64,000 nucleotides of DNA from NCBI RefSeq assembly GCF_000005505.3, contig NC_016131.3:64899355-64963354 (forward strand), read 5' to 3'. Positions 42,477 to 54,084 of the stretch are shown in pieces. Both the position numbers and the translations under genes were made by a program. The notes beneath the pieces were generated by a model that saw only the letters and a list, made by a program, of their open reading frames with translations, was not told the origin of the DNA and searched no databases. How positions within the stretch are numbered: position 1 is the first letter of the stretch; the number at the start of each line of letters is the position of its first letter. Source of the DNA: Brachypodium distachyon (taxonomy: Eukaryota; Streptophyta; Magnoliopsida; Poales; Poaceae).

Positions 42477-44779
42477 ACTCACGGCGACGACGGCTCGAGG
42501 AAATTAAAATGGGGGGCCAAAATTAAGGTGCTCGATCCATCTGCCTGGTGTTAACAAAGCACAAGAAGGGGCTCGTCCAATTGCGGGACTAGCCTGCCTG
42601 CCGCCTATTACATTCGTTCAATTGCCTCTCTCTAACTCGTGCGCCCGATGGAGGGGGCGCACGCCCAGCAAAAAAGTCTGTAACAAAGATTCAATTCGTC
42701 TCTCGTTTACCGACGTATTTCCAACGGTAAACCCTTCTTGCAATTGTCTGTAGTCCAAAATCGCTGCATGGGACAGTGAACCTCAATAAATTCGTCGTAC
42801 GTCATTCTCTTGCGCTGATCCCCGTGAAAATCTGTTGCTCGCTAATTAAACAGCCTACATATTGTGTTAGTGGTGTGTCTGCTGTGAAGACATAACTTTG
42901 AGAGGGGTCATCTGAGTAAAAATCTATCAGATGTCCAGAAATCACAGGTTGTCACTCATTCTTCTCGCTAAATCTTGAGCTAATCGGCTAATACAAAATC
43001 AGCAACTGCTGGCAGCGTGTTCTAAAATGTAGTTATACTAAACGATGTTAGAATGATCCTCCACATTTGCTCCGTTGTGCTAAAATTGCAATGCTTATCG
43101 GAGCAAACAGGGAGGAGAAAATCGAAAATTGACTAACTATGTTTGGTCCAAAATATTGCCGTGCAGATTTGTCGCAATGGCAAATAGATGCTCAGTCGAG
43201 GGAATTTCATATGTACCATCCAGGATTGCCTGGATGCTCAAATACCAATCAAGATTTCCGGCTTCCATATGCGTTATACTTAAATTTTGCACGGCATACA
43301 AGTAATATTATCAATTCACCTTCATTGACCTTGTACAAGACCTGAAATATGGCCAATATTTTTTCATATTGACCCATATACCCATGGTCTACTAGGTTAG
43401 AAGAAAACAAGAAGGCCTAATCAAAACAGATAGCTTGTGGCAAAATCGTCTTTCCATCAGCAACTTGACGGTTAAATGATGTTAGTGGTGAAATTGGAAA
43501 CAATGCCAAATTTTACTGGTATATTTGGAAGCTGGAAATTTCAAGTGGTATTTGAGTATTCTGGCATTCTAGAGCGTAAATCTGGAATTCCCTCTACTCA
43601 AATCGCATGTGTCAGACACGGTCCGAGACAAGCTCGCGCAACTATATGCTCAAACATGATTACATGAACATATTACCGTAGTCTATTTTAGCACACATAG
43701 TTGTGCAGGGATTCACCAACTTTCAAACAGGAACGTATCATTATACTGTAGCTTATTTAACCGTACCATTTGGGAATTCCAAGTGCGGTATGTAAATCAG
43801 AGAAGTCCTGAGGCGGGCCAAGCTCAACTTGACATGCACCGCGAAGTTCCAGCAACAACCTCAACAAAAACGTGCTACTCCGTACATAGAGAGTTTTAAA
43901 TTAAAATTACTGCAGATAATTCAAAGATGAAAACTACCATAGCCCAGGATTTCTAGTAGCGGTAGGCGCTTCACTAGTGCGCGCGTCCACATGGGCGAGG
44001 CGAGCTGGGAGGTGGTTCTGGCTTGACCGAAACCCCAAATCCGGCGACGGGCAACCCAAACACAGGATCGATCCCCTCGCCATGAGCCTGCTACCTCTGT
44101 CCTGCTCATCCGGCCGGGCGACTCCAAGTTCACCGGGCACCAAACGTTGCACCATCAAAAGCTTCATCCTCAATTAAGTATTTTTGCTTTAAAATGAATG
44201 ATGCATCAGGCACCAACATTGATTTGTGCAAGTTGAAGACAGCAGCAGTAAATATATTTTTCGTAGAGAATGATTTGATAAGGCAAGTCAAGGTAGAAGA
44301 GAACAATCACCAGCAGTGAACCTTTGTGTGACTAAGTCACAAAAAAGAAATGTGCGTGACTAAATTCAGTGTCATAATATATTAGGAGGCTCCGGAGGAA
44401 AGTTTGGTACAGTACAGGCAATCTTCAGAAGAAAGAGAATTGGAGGGTCATGAACTTACAATGACCGATGAATAACGGAAAACAATTTCCAAGAACTAAA
44501 CGTATTAACCAATGCTGGCAATGTGAGCCACAACCCACAATTCTCTAAACACAAAAAATTATATTCTATTGATCATCTCCATTAGTTAAACAAAATGCCT
44601 CTCAGATCCAAGGGAAAACTACATGTATTATTGGACTTCTCTGTCCTTGCTATCCAATAAGGTTCCAAACAGCGCAGGATCTGTTGCAATCGCCCGACGT
44701 AGTTCCCCATCATATATAAGCTCTGGGCACCGACTGGACTGACAAAGGACGGCCATATGTACGGTTTTCTGGGGCGCGC
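42477..44779. other. Intergenic between converging genes, no gene seen
   Basis: Holds the 3' regions of the RRM gene (plus) and translocator gene (minus). No recognisable frame. A solo MITE terminus (gacggagggagta) occurs at 42327-42339. Confidence 0.5.
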
Positions 44780-47700
44780 TCAGGGTTTGCTACGCTTTTT
44801 GGATTCACTGTAAAGAATAACACCTATAACTGTGAGAGTGTAACCGAGCATTCCGGTTACAGATACAGGATTCTTGAATATCAGAATTGAGACGACAACT
44901 GCCACAGCACCTTTTGCATTCCCAAGGACCTGGAAAAAAACATGGATATGTTAAACCTTTAAACCAGAAATGCCAATCGGTTGCTGAAAACAAGGATCAA
45001 ACTCCTACTTATGGAACAAACAAAGACAACCTGATTTACAAAAACTCGACACATGGTTCACACCAAGTGATATGCATTAGAAAACGGTCAGGATAGAGCA
45101 GTTCTGAAATTTTTTGTGCTTAGAAGATGCAGATGAAGTGATCAAATACCTACCCCACATTTTCAACATCATAGAGCCAATACAAATTCCACAGGGCACT
45201 TCTCCAACTGGATTATCAGGTGGGTTGCTGACCACAGCCACACTGATACCAGTTCAACAGAATAGCAAGGTAAATAACAAAACAATCATTTAGTTTGATA
45301 GACACGTAGGTTGCTTCAGGTGCATGCATGCAAGCATGCTACAGTTACTTATGGCTATCGCCAAATTACTTGTCACGCATCCAATATTGAATGCAGGCAG
45401 CATAATTTATCCTTATCACTAAGTTATTTTTAGTGATCCTATCTACTCAACTTGGCAATGGGAACAATATCTCACATAACAAAAAAGGCAGCAGTTAGCA
45501 TATTTGTAGGCTCAGTAACTCATTGGGGTTCAACCAGTTGAGAACATTAAACAAAAGATGATGCAGTGTCATGAACTGATTATGGATTGGAGTCATAATA
45601 TTTCTGAACCAAGTCTAAAACTTCTTACACACATTACTACACTTACACTATGCTTACAGTAATGTTATGGGTCTTGATCCAAAACGAGATAATTTGGGTA
45701 GGTAAAGGTCTAAAGACCGGGATAGGGACTCACCCTCAGCAATCTGGCGACAGGGCTCATCCTTGAACTAGAGATACTCAGTTGAACTAGAGAGGCTCTG
45801 GGTCTTACAAAACTTCAGTTCAACTATATATATGACGGTTGACTTGATCAACAAGTTGGTTCTTGATTCAAACTCAAGACTAAACTTTTTAGTTCAACTG
45901 AAGTATTCTCAATTAAATTCGGACCCTTGCAAATAGACCAATCGTACCAAACAAGCATAAGTATTATTTGATTTACTGATTTTCTTAACTTTCCTAGCTC
46001 TAACATAATCTATCCAGTGTGCGTATTTGCCACTGCCTGGTGCACCCATGACCATAACAAGTAACATACGCACAAGAAAAAATTTAACAGCGAGAAAGCA
46101 TGACATACCTGTAGAGTCAATGCACTAGTATGTTTGGTCACCAAGAAATTGGTCAAATTGACAAAATATGCCAAGCAAGAGTTGAACAACAGCAACCAAA
46201 CAATGGTGAAATCCTTTTTGGCCAGTTCGATTGTAACGCCAACAACATTATCCTCCATAAAGAGAGTAGCAGGAAGTAAGAGAATAACAGCAATTGGAGC
46301 CATGTACAAGAGCAGATTCATAGAGTTAAGCTTCTCCCTGGAAGATAGCAGAATATTCAAGTCAAAAATTACCTCAAAAAGAAAATATCTAGAAATATAT
46401 AGAGAATGTGTGACCGAAACAAATGCAAAGACCAACTGATTACCCCTCTGATGACAGAAGGATTCCTTGCAAAACTGTCTTCAGTGCCCTTGCAGCAGTG
46501 GCTCCAATGCACATGATGAATCCAAACAGATGAAAGCTAGGCTCGCCCTGTAAATTTGATGTGCGTGATCCATATTAGTTGATGAGAAAACAGGAAAATC
46601 CTAGGACATCTCTTAGAATGCAAGAACCAGCAGTTTGCAAACTTGATAAGCTACATGTAAGCCCCCATAATTTTACTAGATGTAGTATGCTATTCACTGT
46701 CCCACAGTTCGCTGACCTAGGACATTGCATTGCAAAGGGGTAATCTTAATGATGGTTAACACCATGGTCTCATGGAAGCATAACAAATCTATCATGTCAA
46801 GATTATCGATGCTCTATATCATGAGCATGTCTCTTGTCAATCAAAAATAAGTTTTTTTTGCCATCTCCAATACTAAGATACTTATATCAACCAATAAGTT
46901 GGGAAACAAATAAATGGCAGCTTTTCCTAGTACTATACTCCCTCGGTTCCATAATTTTTGTCTCAAATTTGCCCAAAAATGGATGTATCTATTCCTAAAA
47001 AGTGTCTATATACATGTAATATTTCGACAAGAATTATGGAACGGAGGGAGAACACAACAAAAGGACGACTTGGACTTTTTTGTTTGCTGGAGTTTTTCTG
47101 CATAACAAATAGATTGCAGACAATCAACCAACCGGATTAATCTGCAGCTAATCAAAGAGCTGTTGAAAGATGACTAGACACGAGGTCTAAATTTGCCAAA
47201 CTCATCATCCCCAAAATCATAGCCATATCAGGCAGCTCAAGAGAGCAACAAACCATTTTACTTAATTCTATAATTAGACACTATGAGTACGACAGATCCT
47301 CCTCAGTTAGATCTCAATCTCAGTGCTCCTGAATCCCAAGCTCCAAACCCGAATTCCCCTCAAATGTCAGATCCAACCCCAACACAACCAGATCTATCGA
47401 AAACAAGCGGTGGAGAGGAAACATGTAACCACTTACGCCGCTGGCGATGACAACGCCGGTGACGACTGGGACGAGGGTGAGGTACGTGATCCACGACTCG
47501 CGCTTGACGGTCATGATGTAGGCGAATACGGCGGTGAAGAACGGGGTGGTGGCGCCGACGGCCTGGTTGAAGGACACGGGCAGGTACCGGAGCGAGACGT
47601 TGCCGGACACGACGGAGCCGCAGAAGACGAGGCTGAGCGCGGAGATCTTGGCGAGCTGGACGCGCGAGCGCACGAGCTGCATGGGCACGATGCGGAGCCA

Positions 47701-47922
47701 GGCGATGGCGGCGTAGGAGAGGAGCGCGCAGGCGGACATGTGGCACATGGTGAGGAAGATTGGGTACTTGAAGCCGTAGTTGCTGAGGAGGTACTTGTTG
47801 AGCAGGAGCACGCCGATGTTGGAGGAGTACCAGGCGGTGACGAGCCCCACCGTGAAGAACCGCCCGTTGGCCGCAGCTCCCGCGCCGCCCGGCGACGGCG
47901 AGGCGCCGCCCTTCGCCGTCAT
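44780..47922 (-). CDS. TPT/NST-family phosphate/sugar-phosphate translocator-like membrane protein
   Basis: Four exons on the minus strand, 47922-47437, 46547-46444, 46337-46109 and 44929-44780, all GT-AG and in phase, give 322 residues. The family exchanges sugar phosphates or nucleotide sugars across plastid or Golgi membranes. This branch (like Arabidopsis At3g11320/At5g05820) lacks a transit peptide and is usually placed in the endomembrane system. Visible motifs: [22 protein letters not shown], here residues 21-42; [54 protein letters not shown] at the end of exon 1; [47 protein letters not shown]; and a Lys-rich C-terminus SESKKRSKP, compatible with an ER-type dilysine-like signal. About ten hydrophobic segments are seen. 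Intron 1 contains a MITE. The substrate is not deducible. Confidence 0.94.
46938..47049. mobile_element. Stowaway-type MITE in intron 1 of the translocator gene
   Basis: Ends ctccctcggttccataattt / ttatggaacggagggag, left flank TA, right flank lost to AA. The core matches the 2227-2339 element. Confidence 0.75.
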
Positions 47923-49951
47923 CGCGGCTGGTCGCGGCCGCGAGCGGGGGCGGATCTGAGGGAGGGGGAGGTGGCCGGTGGTGGGAATGGAGGGGGGTTG
48001 GGCTGGGTCGCGGTTGAATTGGTGGTGGGTTTGGGCTCGGAGCAGAGGCGTGTGAGCTTGTGTTTATGGGAGGAGACGCCTCCGTCGGTGGATGGAGCGA
48101 CAACGCTGACAGATTTCCGCCTCCACCCCTTTCCCTTGTGCCGTGCGCTCTATCTCTATGGACGCTAGTTTCCTTTTGTTTACTGTTCCAGTATTGTTAC
48201 CCCGTATATTATGTACTGTAAAAAAATCCTGTATAATATTGATTTATTGACTGTTGCAGTTTTTAGACGAATTAATGATTATTGCAGTTTTTAGACGATC
48301 TATTTATCTGAGGGAGGGGAATACTAAATCACTGCTATTATGAGTAGTTTGGCTTTTTGGGTTGATGGGTCTCCAAAGGGCAATGGGTTTTTTGTTTTTT
48401 CAAATGCACGTCAATTGTTAACTTGGGTAAAGTATAATTTAAAAACTTATTAACTATGTTTTTTTTTTGGAAAAAACACTATTGCCAACATAGAGATTGA
48501 TGGTCGGTGACAACAATTGGCATCCCAATTATACATGCTAAATCTTGAGATTCACCCGAACATAACGGGAAAAAATAATGGTTAGTAGCATTATCACAAT
48601 AGCAAAGGTTTGAACTTTTTTAAACAGGGCAAAATACTTGACAATTTCATTAACTAGAAGATTAACAGACAAAACAAAAGCTTTCTCTCATCGTGTCAAA
48701 GAATTCAAGCTCACCCCTACTCTTGTTTCCAACCCTAACTATTTGTTGTTGCACGCTGCTAGATTATTATTTTCAACAATGACCATGGCAACAAAGGTAG
48801 ACATCTGTTGGAACCACCCTGCAACGTGCTTAGTCCAAATTTCCTTAGGAGACAAACATGACCGAAGAAGCAAGGACTTCTCTACAAGTTCTTCGCTCAT
48901 GGATTACGCCTATCCACCAAACCTTAACTAAAGCAGCGTTGCCAAAGTTTGTGACATAAATCATGGGGCCGAGCCACAACTTCACATTTGTCCAAATTCT
49001 ATTGACAACGGCCTCTTCTAGAGATGCGTGGGGTCTTTTGCAGCAAGATGGGATCCATCGGCGACAATAGCGGTGGCTCCAACGACTGGTGATAGAGAGA
49101 GAAAAAAAGGTTAGGGTTCCCACCGGTGTCAATGGTGAATAGGGTCAAATTCAACCATTGTCATGTCACAGTATCGTTGCGACAAACCAATTGCCACTAT
49201 CACATCACTAACATACGCCCGTCAGCAAAAGTCGGATGTACCGGCCAAATCCTGGTAGTCCACAAACTACTAACAAGTCAACCTCTTTTAGTGGCAGAAT
49301 CTTATGAATTTTGTCGGGCAGTTACCTTAACGGCCCCCTTGTCACTGTTAGAGGTGATTTGTGTTGTTGACGGCCACCCATAGTTATGTCAATGGTCAAT
49401 GATCAAAGGTGCCTGCGTTTTAAATTATGTTTTGCTATTACAGCTGGTAAGGACATCCCCATCAAGTGGTTACTAAATCCATTACTTAGATAATAGATAA
49501 TATCTCAATTTACCAATAGTAACAAATCCTCCTATAAGTTATCACTAAGACTCGTTGCTGAGGTAAAAGAATAATACATTTGTGTGAAATGATGGAGCCC
49601 ACATGATTGCCTTTAGTAACAAGGATGTCTCTCCAATAGACTAAAGGAATCTCTTTGCTTAGCAGGATTTCAAAAACATATGAATAGAAAGATTTAGCAA
49701 TACAATGGCATGCCATGTTGAATATTAAAGGAATCCAAACACATGAATATGCAATAGTTGATTGCACCACAGGAAAAATACACAAACCTTTACGAAGAAT
49801 TGTGTGCTAGCCATAATTGTCATAGGAACAAAGTAAATTTTCCGTGAAAATTTTCTTTGAAATTGCATGCAAAGTAGTTCATAAGAAACATGCGTATGGT
49901 TTTAAATCGTGAGAACTAAACGAGCCTTATAGGATAAATTATTTATTAATA
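47923..49951. other. Translocator promoter then intergenic, no gene seen
   Basis: 47923-48170 is GC-rich 5' region of the translocator gene. Beyond it is AT-rich sequence without any recognisable domain. Confidence 0.45.
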
Positions 49952-50188
49952 CTCCATTTCTTAAAAGAGGGCATATTAGTTTTCATTAAGACAAGATTTT
50001 GACCATAAATTACTATATTAAGATGTGATTTATATGACATGAAATTAGTATCGTTTAGATTCGTAACAAAAGTATTTTATAATACTTGTGGTTTCATATC
50101 TTACCAGCCACATATTAATAGAGTAATTCTTAGTCAAATCATTGTCTTAATGAAAGCTATTATGCCATTTTTCAAGGAACGGATGGAG
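49952..50188. mobile_element. Stowaway-type MITE (about 240 bp)
   Basis: TA-flanked ends ctccatttcttaaaagaggg / ttttcaaggaacggatggag. Inner arms cattaagacaag and cattgtcttaatgaaag show this is a relative of 3269-3509. Confidence 0.75.
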
Positions 50189-50242
50189 TAGAATCCTATA
50201 AAATTTCTTTGAATCAAAGAGTCACTAAAAGGTTGCTATTTA

Positions 50243-50362
50243 CTCCGTCCAACAAAAGATATTTCAACTTTGACTAAATTTGAATGCATCTATATACTAA
50301 GTCATGTCTAGATATATTCAAATTTTGACAAACTTGAAACATTTTTTGTTGGACGGAGGGAG
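50243..50362. mobile_element. Stowaway-type MITE, 'TTTGTTGGA' subfamily
   Basis: TA-flanked. Ends ctccgtccaacaaaagatat / atttttttgttggacggagggag-like. Core gactaaatttgaatgcatct, aagtcatgtctagatata is nearly identical to 57664-57787. Confidence 0.85.
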
Positions 50363-52229
50363 TACGGATAACGGTTTGTTTCCATCTCATTCTTTTGTCC
50401 CCTCCACGTCGTCCAAATGATGACTTGTCATGTTTTAGCAACAGCAATGCAGACTATTGGAGCAAAATTCACCGTAGTTCAAGACAGCAACCTTTAGATC
50501 AAGGCGTCAGAGGTTAGGCAGGAAGGGATCCCCAGTACGCAACAACGACCGTAAATTTGGCCGCAGCGCATCTGCGTATCAGAACGAGTACATGATCACC
50601 GGCTTCCCACTCGTTTTTTTTTTGTTTTTTTTTTGGAACCAGCTCCCCCAGTAAAACCCATTCATTACCAATGACCAATCACGGTTTGCCCTCGACGTCC
50701 GCGGCAGTAGCGGAGTGATTGCCTGCCTAATTCCCGGACTCTGCAGTGTGCAGACCCGGTCGCTCGACGGAGAGAGAGCGGATGCGTATGGTCAAGTATG
50801 GACGGGGGAACGCGACAGATCGGTTTGGTCTAGAGCAAACAAAACCGCTGATCCTTTCGTGCACCAACCGGTCGCGCTGGTTGGCGACACGGGAGTTGGT
50901 TTCTCACACGCCATTAGGAGGAAGTCAGCGAGATGGTTCCTTGCTCCTGCCCCTAACAACGGCAGTTCATGCTTAATGCCAGCACAAGGAACTACTGATA
51001 AGCAATAGGAGTATGATTTTCAAGTAAGTATGTAATGACTTTACTTATGTCTAAAGTGACAGTTTTTAAGAACCCAGAAAGGATAAGCAGGTGGAATCGG
51101 TAAAAGACACGACGAGCGGAACGGTCTAGGCTGTACATCACGTGACTGATTGGCACTGGGCAGCAGAAAAAGGGATGAAGCCACGTCGGCAAAGGGCGGG
51201 TGGCATATTCTGATCGCGCACCGTTTGGGAGGAATCGTTTAGATGCGATGCAGCTTTGCTGCTAAACCGATCCACCAAAACCAAGAGACTAGAGCGAGGT
51301 GAGAAACTATGCTTGAACCGTACGTGACTACGTTCTGTGTGACTGTGCGTTCTACCGGGAATGAAAAGTGTGATGATGGCTAAAATCGTACGCCAATGAG
51401 ACTTCACTCAAAGTTGTTCGGCCCATGTGTACCAGTGTGTGCAACCGAGTCATTGACCAGATGACCAGGTGTTGCTGATCCCAACTCCCTTTCTCCATCT
51501 AACGAAACTAGTAGGAGTACACTCCTTTCTCCACAGGATTCCTTTTGTTCGATCGAATGCCAGTTCCTATTGTCTCCTGACATATTTAACCATGAATTAC
51601 ACGTCACCGGTGCAGACACGAGCGCCAAGCATACAGCCATCAAGAGATTGCCAGTTCAGTAGTTGTTGCCTATTCTTTGACCACATTGACAGAGAGAAAA
51701 CAAGAATCATATGGCCAAGAGCACATGCTAGATCTAGGAAGCCCAGTTGTAAAATGGTACTAGAGGAGCACATGCCCGGGCGGCTGGAATGTTTCGCCCA
51801 GCGCAGAACAATGCCTGCACAGGATGATACTATTCGCCTAAATATCATCTCCACCGATACCTGTCATGCTCGTAGTGGACTAGTACTGCGGAGTATTAAT
51901 ACAGTCAACTGCTCAGTTATCACCCAATGAGGTCACTCTTCATTGACGAGGCGTGCCTGTTTTCTTTGTTCAAACTTCATTGACATACCAATCAGCCAAT
52001 CTGTCAGCCATCATGGAAACCAAGAAAGACTCTGCAAGGCAGAAAGCTCAGTAAGACTCGCGGGCAGTTTCCCATCGAGGCGTAGTGTCGATTTGTAACA
52101 AGATAACCGTTTGTGGTGTCTTTCTATCACAGATGGGCCTAAAATTCCGTTTGTGATTTGTTATCCGAGAAAATTGGTTTGTGATGTCCTCTTTACCACG
52201 GCCAGTGGGTTAAAAACATCCCTTCAATG
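50363..52229. other. Intergenic, no gene seen
   Basis: No domain recognised. Frames at 51469-51930 (+) and 51404-51854 (-) overlap one another and lack coding character. Confidence 0.45.
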
Positions 52230-52347
52230 ACTTACCATAGAAAGCTCATCAATGACGGAACATCAATGGTTTGTGATGTTATCTGAAGACAGTTATCACG
52301 TTATACAGTTTTGATGTTCCGTCATTGATGAGCTTTCTATGGTAAGT
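52230..52347. repeat. Perfect 37-bp inverted repeat, 44-base loop
   Basis: Arms 52230-52266 and 52311-52347 are exact reverse complements (starting acttaccatagaaagctcat). Flanking and loop sequence repeats the motif 'tttgtgatgt' (52114-52190, 52270-52280). This is consistent with a foldback fragment of a DNA transposon, or with a hairpin small-RNA precursor. Confidence 0.85.
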
Positions 52348-52957
52348 GTGTGTTTACCACCTCATAGAAGTTTTCAGGTTTTTGATAGGTTGTATGCCTG
52401 GTTTGGGCCATGCTCACTCAACACGAAAAGGCCTCTCTCAGCCAAGCTTGGTAAGGAGCAACAATTAACAACGGAGCGAATTGCTCAGGTGTTAATACTA
52501 CAACAAATAGCTTACAAGCCTGTTAGGCACCACAATGACTGAACGGTTTGACCAGTCCCTAAAGGCAAAAAAAAAGAAAAAGAAAACAACTCCTCCGCAT
52601 ATATCCAACACCTACAAGCATTCAACACTTTGTTGAGCTCTATCTGTATCTGAACATGACTAGTTTGCTCTCATATAACTGGATGTAAAAGAAGGTTAAG
52701 CTTACAGAACACAAGCTACAGGATACATGATATCCCCATGTCCCATGGGACCATTGAGTAGAAAGCAAAAACCACACTATGCAGCTTGTCGATCTGATGT
52801 AGCACAAGTTGACTTGGTGTTGCTGACTTTTCAACTGGCTGCAGGATTACCCGCCCATAATGATTCATCCTTTCTAATCCTGGGTTTCAGACATTTCAAA
52901 TTTAGTATCCTTTGCAAAACACTATCAACGGAGTACTTAATATGGGAAACTAACGGG

Positions 52958-53352
52958 CATTCCAGTACAACTTTGCATGATCTCAGTTCTCAAGTTGCAG
53001 TTGCAGCAAACCTTTTTTTTTGTCTTAGCAGATGACAAACCATAAGCTGCGTTATTCAGTTTTTGTTTCTCAATAGCTACTCGACTATCATGAAGGTCAC
53101 CAGATTACTTTCTTGTTTAAAAGAAGTAATTTCTGAATTCTTTGCTAATACCCCAGAAAGCCTGCACTAAAAATGCCACTACAACTTTGAATGCTCTCAA
53201 GTTACCACTAACTTTTTTGGTCTAGCTATAAAGTCTGTCTCTTAGCTTTTGTTTCTTAATAGCTACACTATCATAAAGGTCACTAGATTACTTGTTTCAG
53301 AGAAGTAATTCCTGAATTCTTCAAACCCAGAAAGCCTGCATTCAAAATGCAA
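52958..53352. repeat. Diverged tandem duplication, units of about 215 and 180 bp
   Basis: Unit 1 (52958-53172) and unit 2 (53173-53352) share in order acaacttt, tctcaagtt, ttttgtttct-aatagctac, actatcat-aaggtcac, agattact, agaagtaatt-ctgaattctt and cagaaagcctgca. The differences are substitutions and short indels. Non-coding, downstream of the dehydratase gene. Confidence 0.8.
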
Positions 53353-54084
53353 TGTGCTGTCTCTTCCCTCTTTTAAGTGCAAGTCTTCTCTTGAACTTTA
53401 TGGGAAGATCTATATAAATCCTCAGACCTTTTCTGCTAATCTACCAATGATATTATCCAACACTGCCTCCAATGTCCAGTCCCAACAGCAAAAGTGCATG
53501 AAGTTATGCCAATGGGAAAAATCATCCAAGTTGATACGCATAAGACCATATGCTTGTTTAATCAAATTTTACACTCGCATAGGGCAAATCAAATTTCAGA
53601 ACTCCATTCTCCAGTTCCTCTCTAATTTCATTTATGAAAAGAAAATTTTCCTATTTAACAAGATCTTATTTGGGAATTTTGAAGAAGTTCCGGCACAGCC
53701 AAACGTAAAGATTCAAAGACCATGCGATTGCGGTATATTTTTTTTCTTTCCCAAATCACCTTATTTTCACTTTGTCGAGCTCCACAATGCAGTTCAGTAT
53801 TCTAGTTCTACACTTCTACACAACCTGAACAAGCCCAGGGGCATACCAGCTGTCAAATTCCTACATTTTATGAGTCAGTCGGCCTAAACCCTACCCAGAT
53901 TGGCCCTGCAGTCTGCAGAGTTGCATGTTTCTGATTTTTTTACACCAAGAAAAGCTGTACTTTCCTTGTACTGTTATACAAACCATAGCTACCAAAAGAT
54001 TGGTGTTTATTTATGTTCAAAGAAAAAGGCACACATATATAATGATCACTCACTAGGATCTGATTTGCAGTAGGTATTTGCTAT
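53353..54084. other. 3' flank of the dehydratase gene, no gene seen
   Basis: A 177-codon plus-strand frame at 53354-53887 is present, but composition is AT-rich, the translation has no domain, and it lies in the 3' flank of the minus-strand gene. I regard it as chance. Confidence 0.45.

Noticed and set aside
47323..48168. 281-codon plus-strand frame rich in Gly, Glu and Asp
   Set aside because: It is the exact antisense of translocator exon 1 and its leader. The minus-strand gene has clear family motifs and in-phase splice sites.
51404..51930. Two overlapping frames of 79-153 codons
   Set aside because: Opposite strands, no codon bias or motifs, and stop-free length is within what chance allows here.
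53354..53887. 177-codon plus-strand frame
   Set aside because: AT-rich low-complexity translation with no domain, located in the 3' flank of a minus-strand gene.
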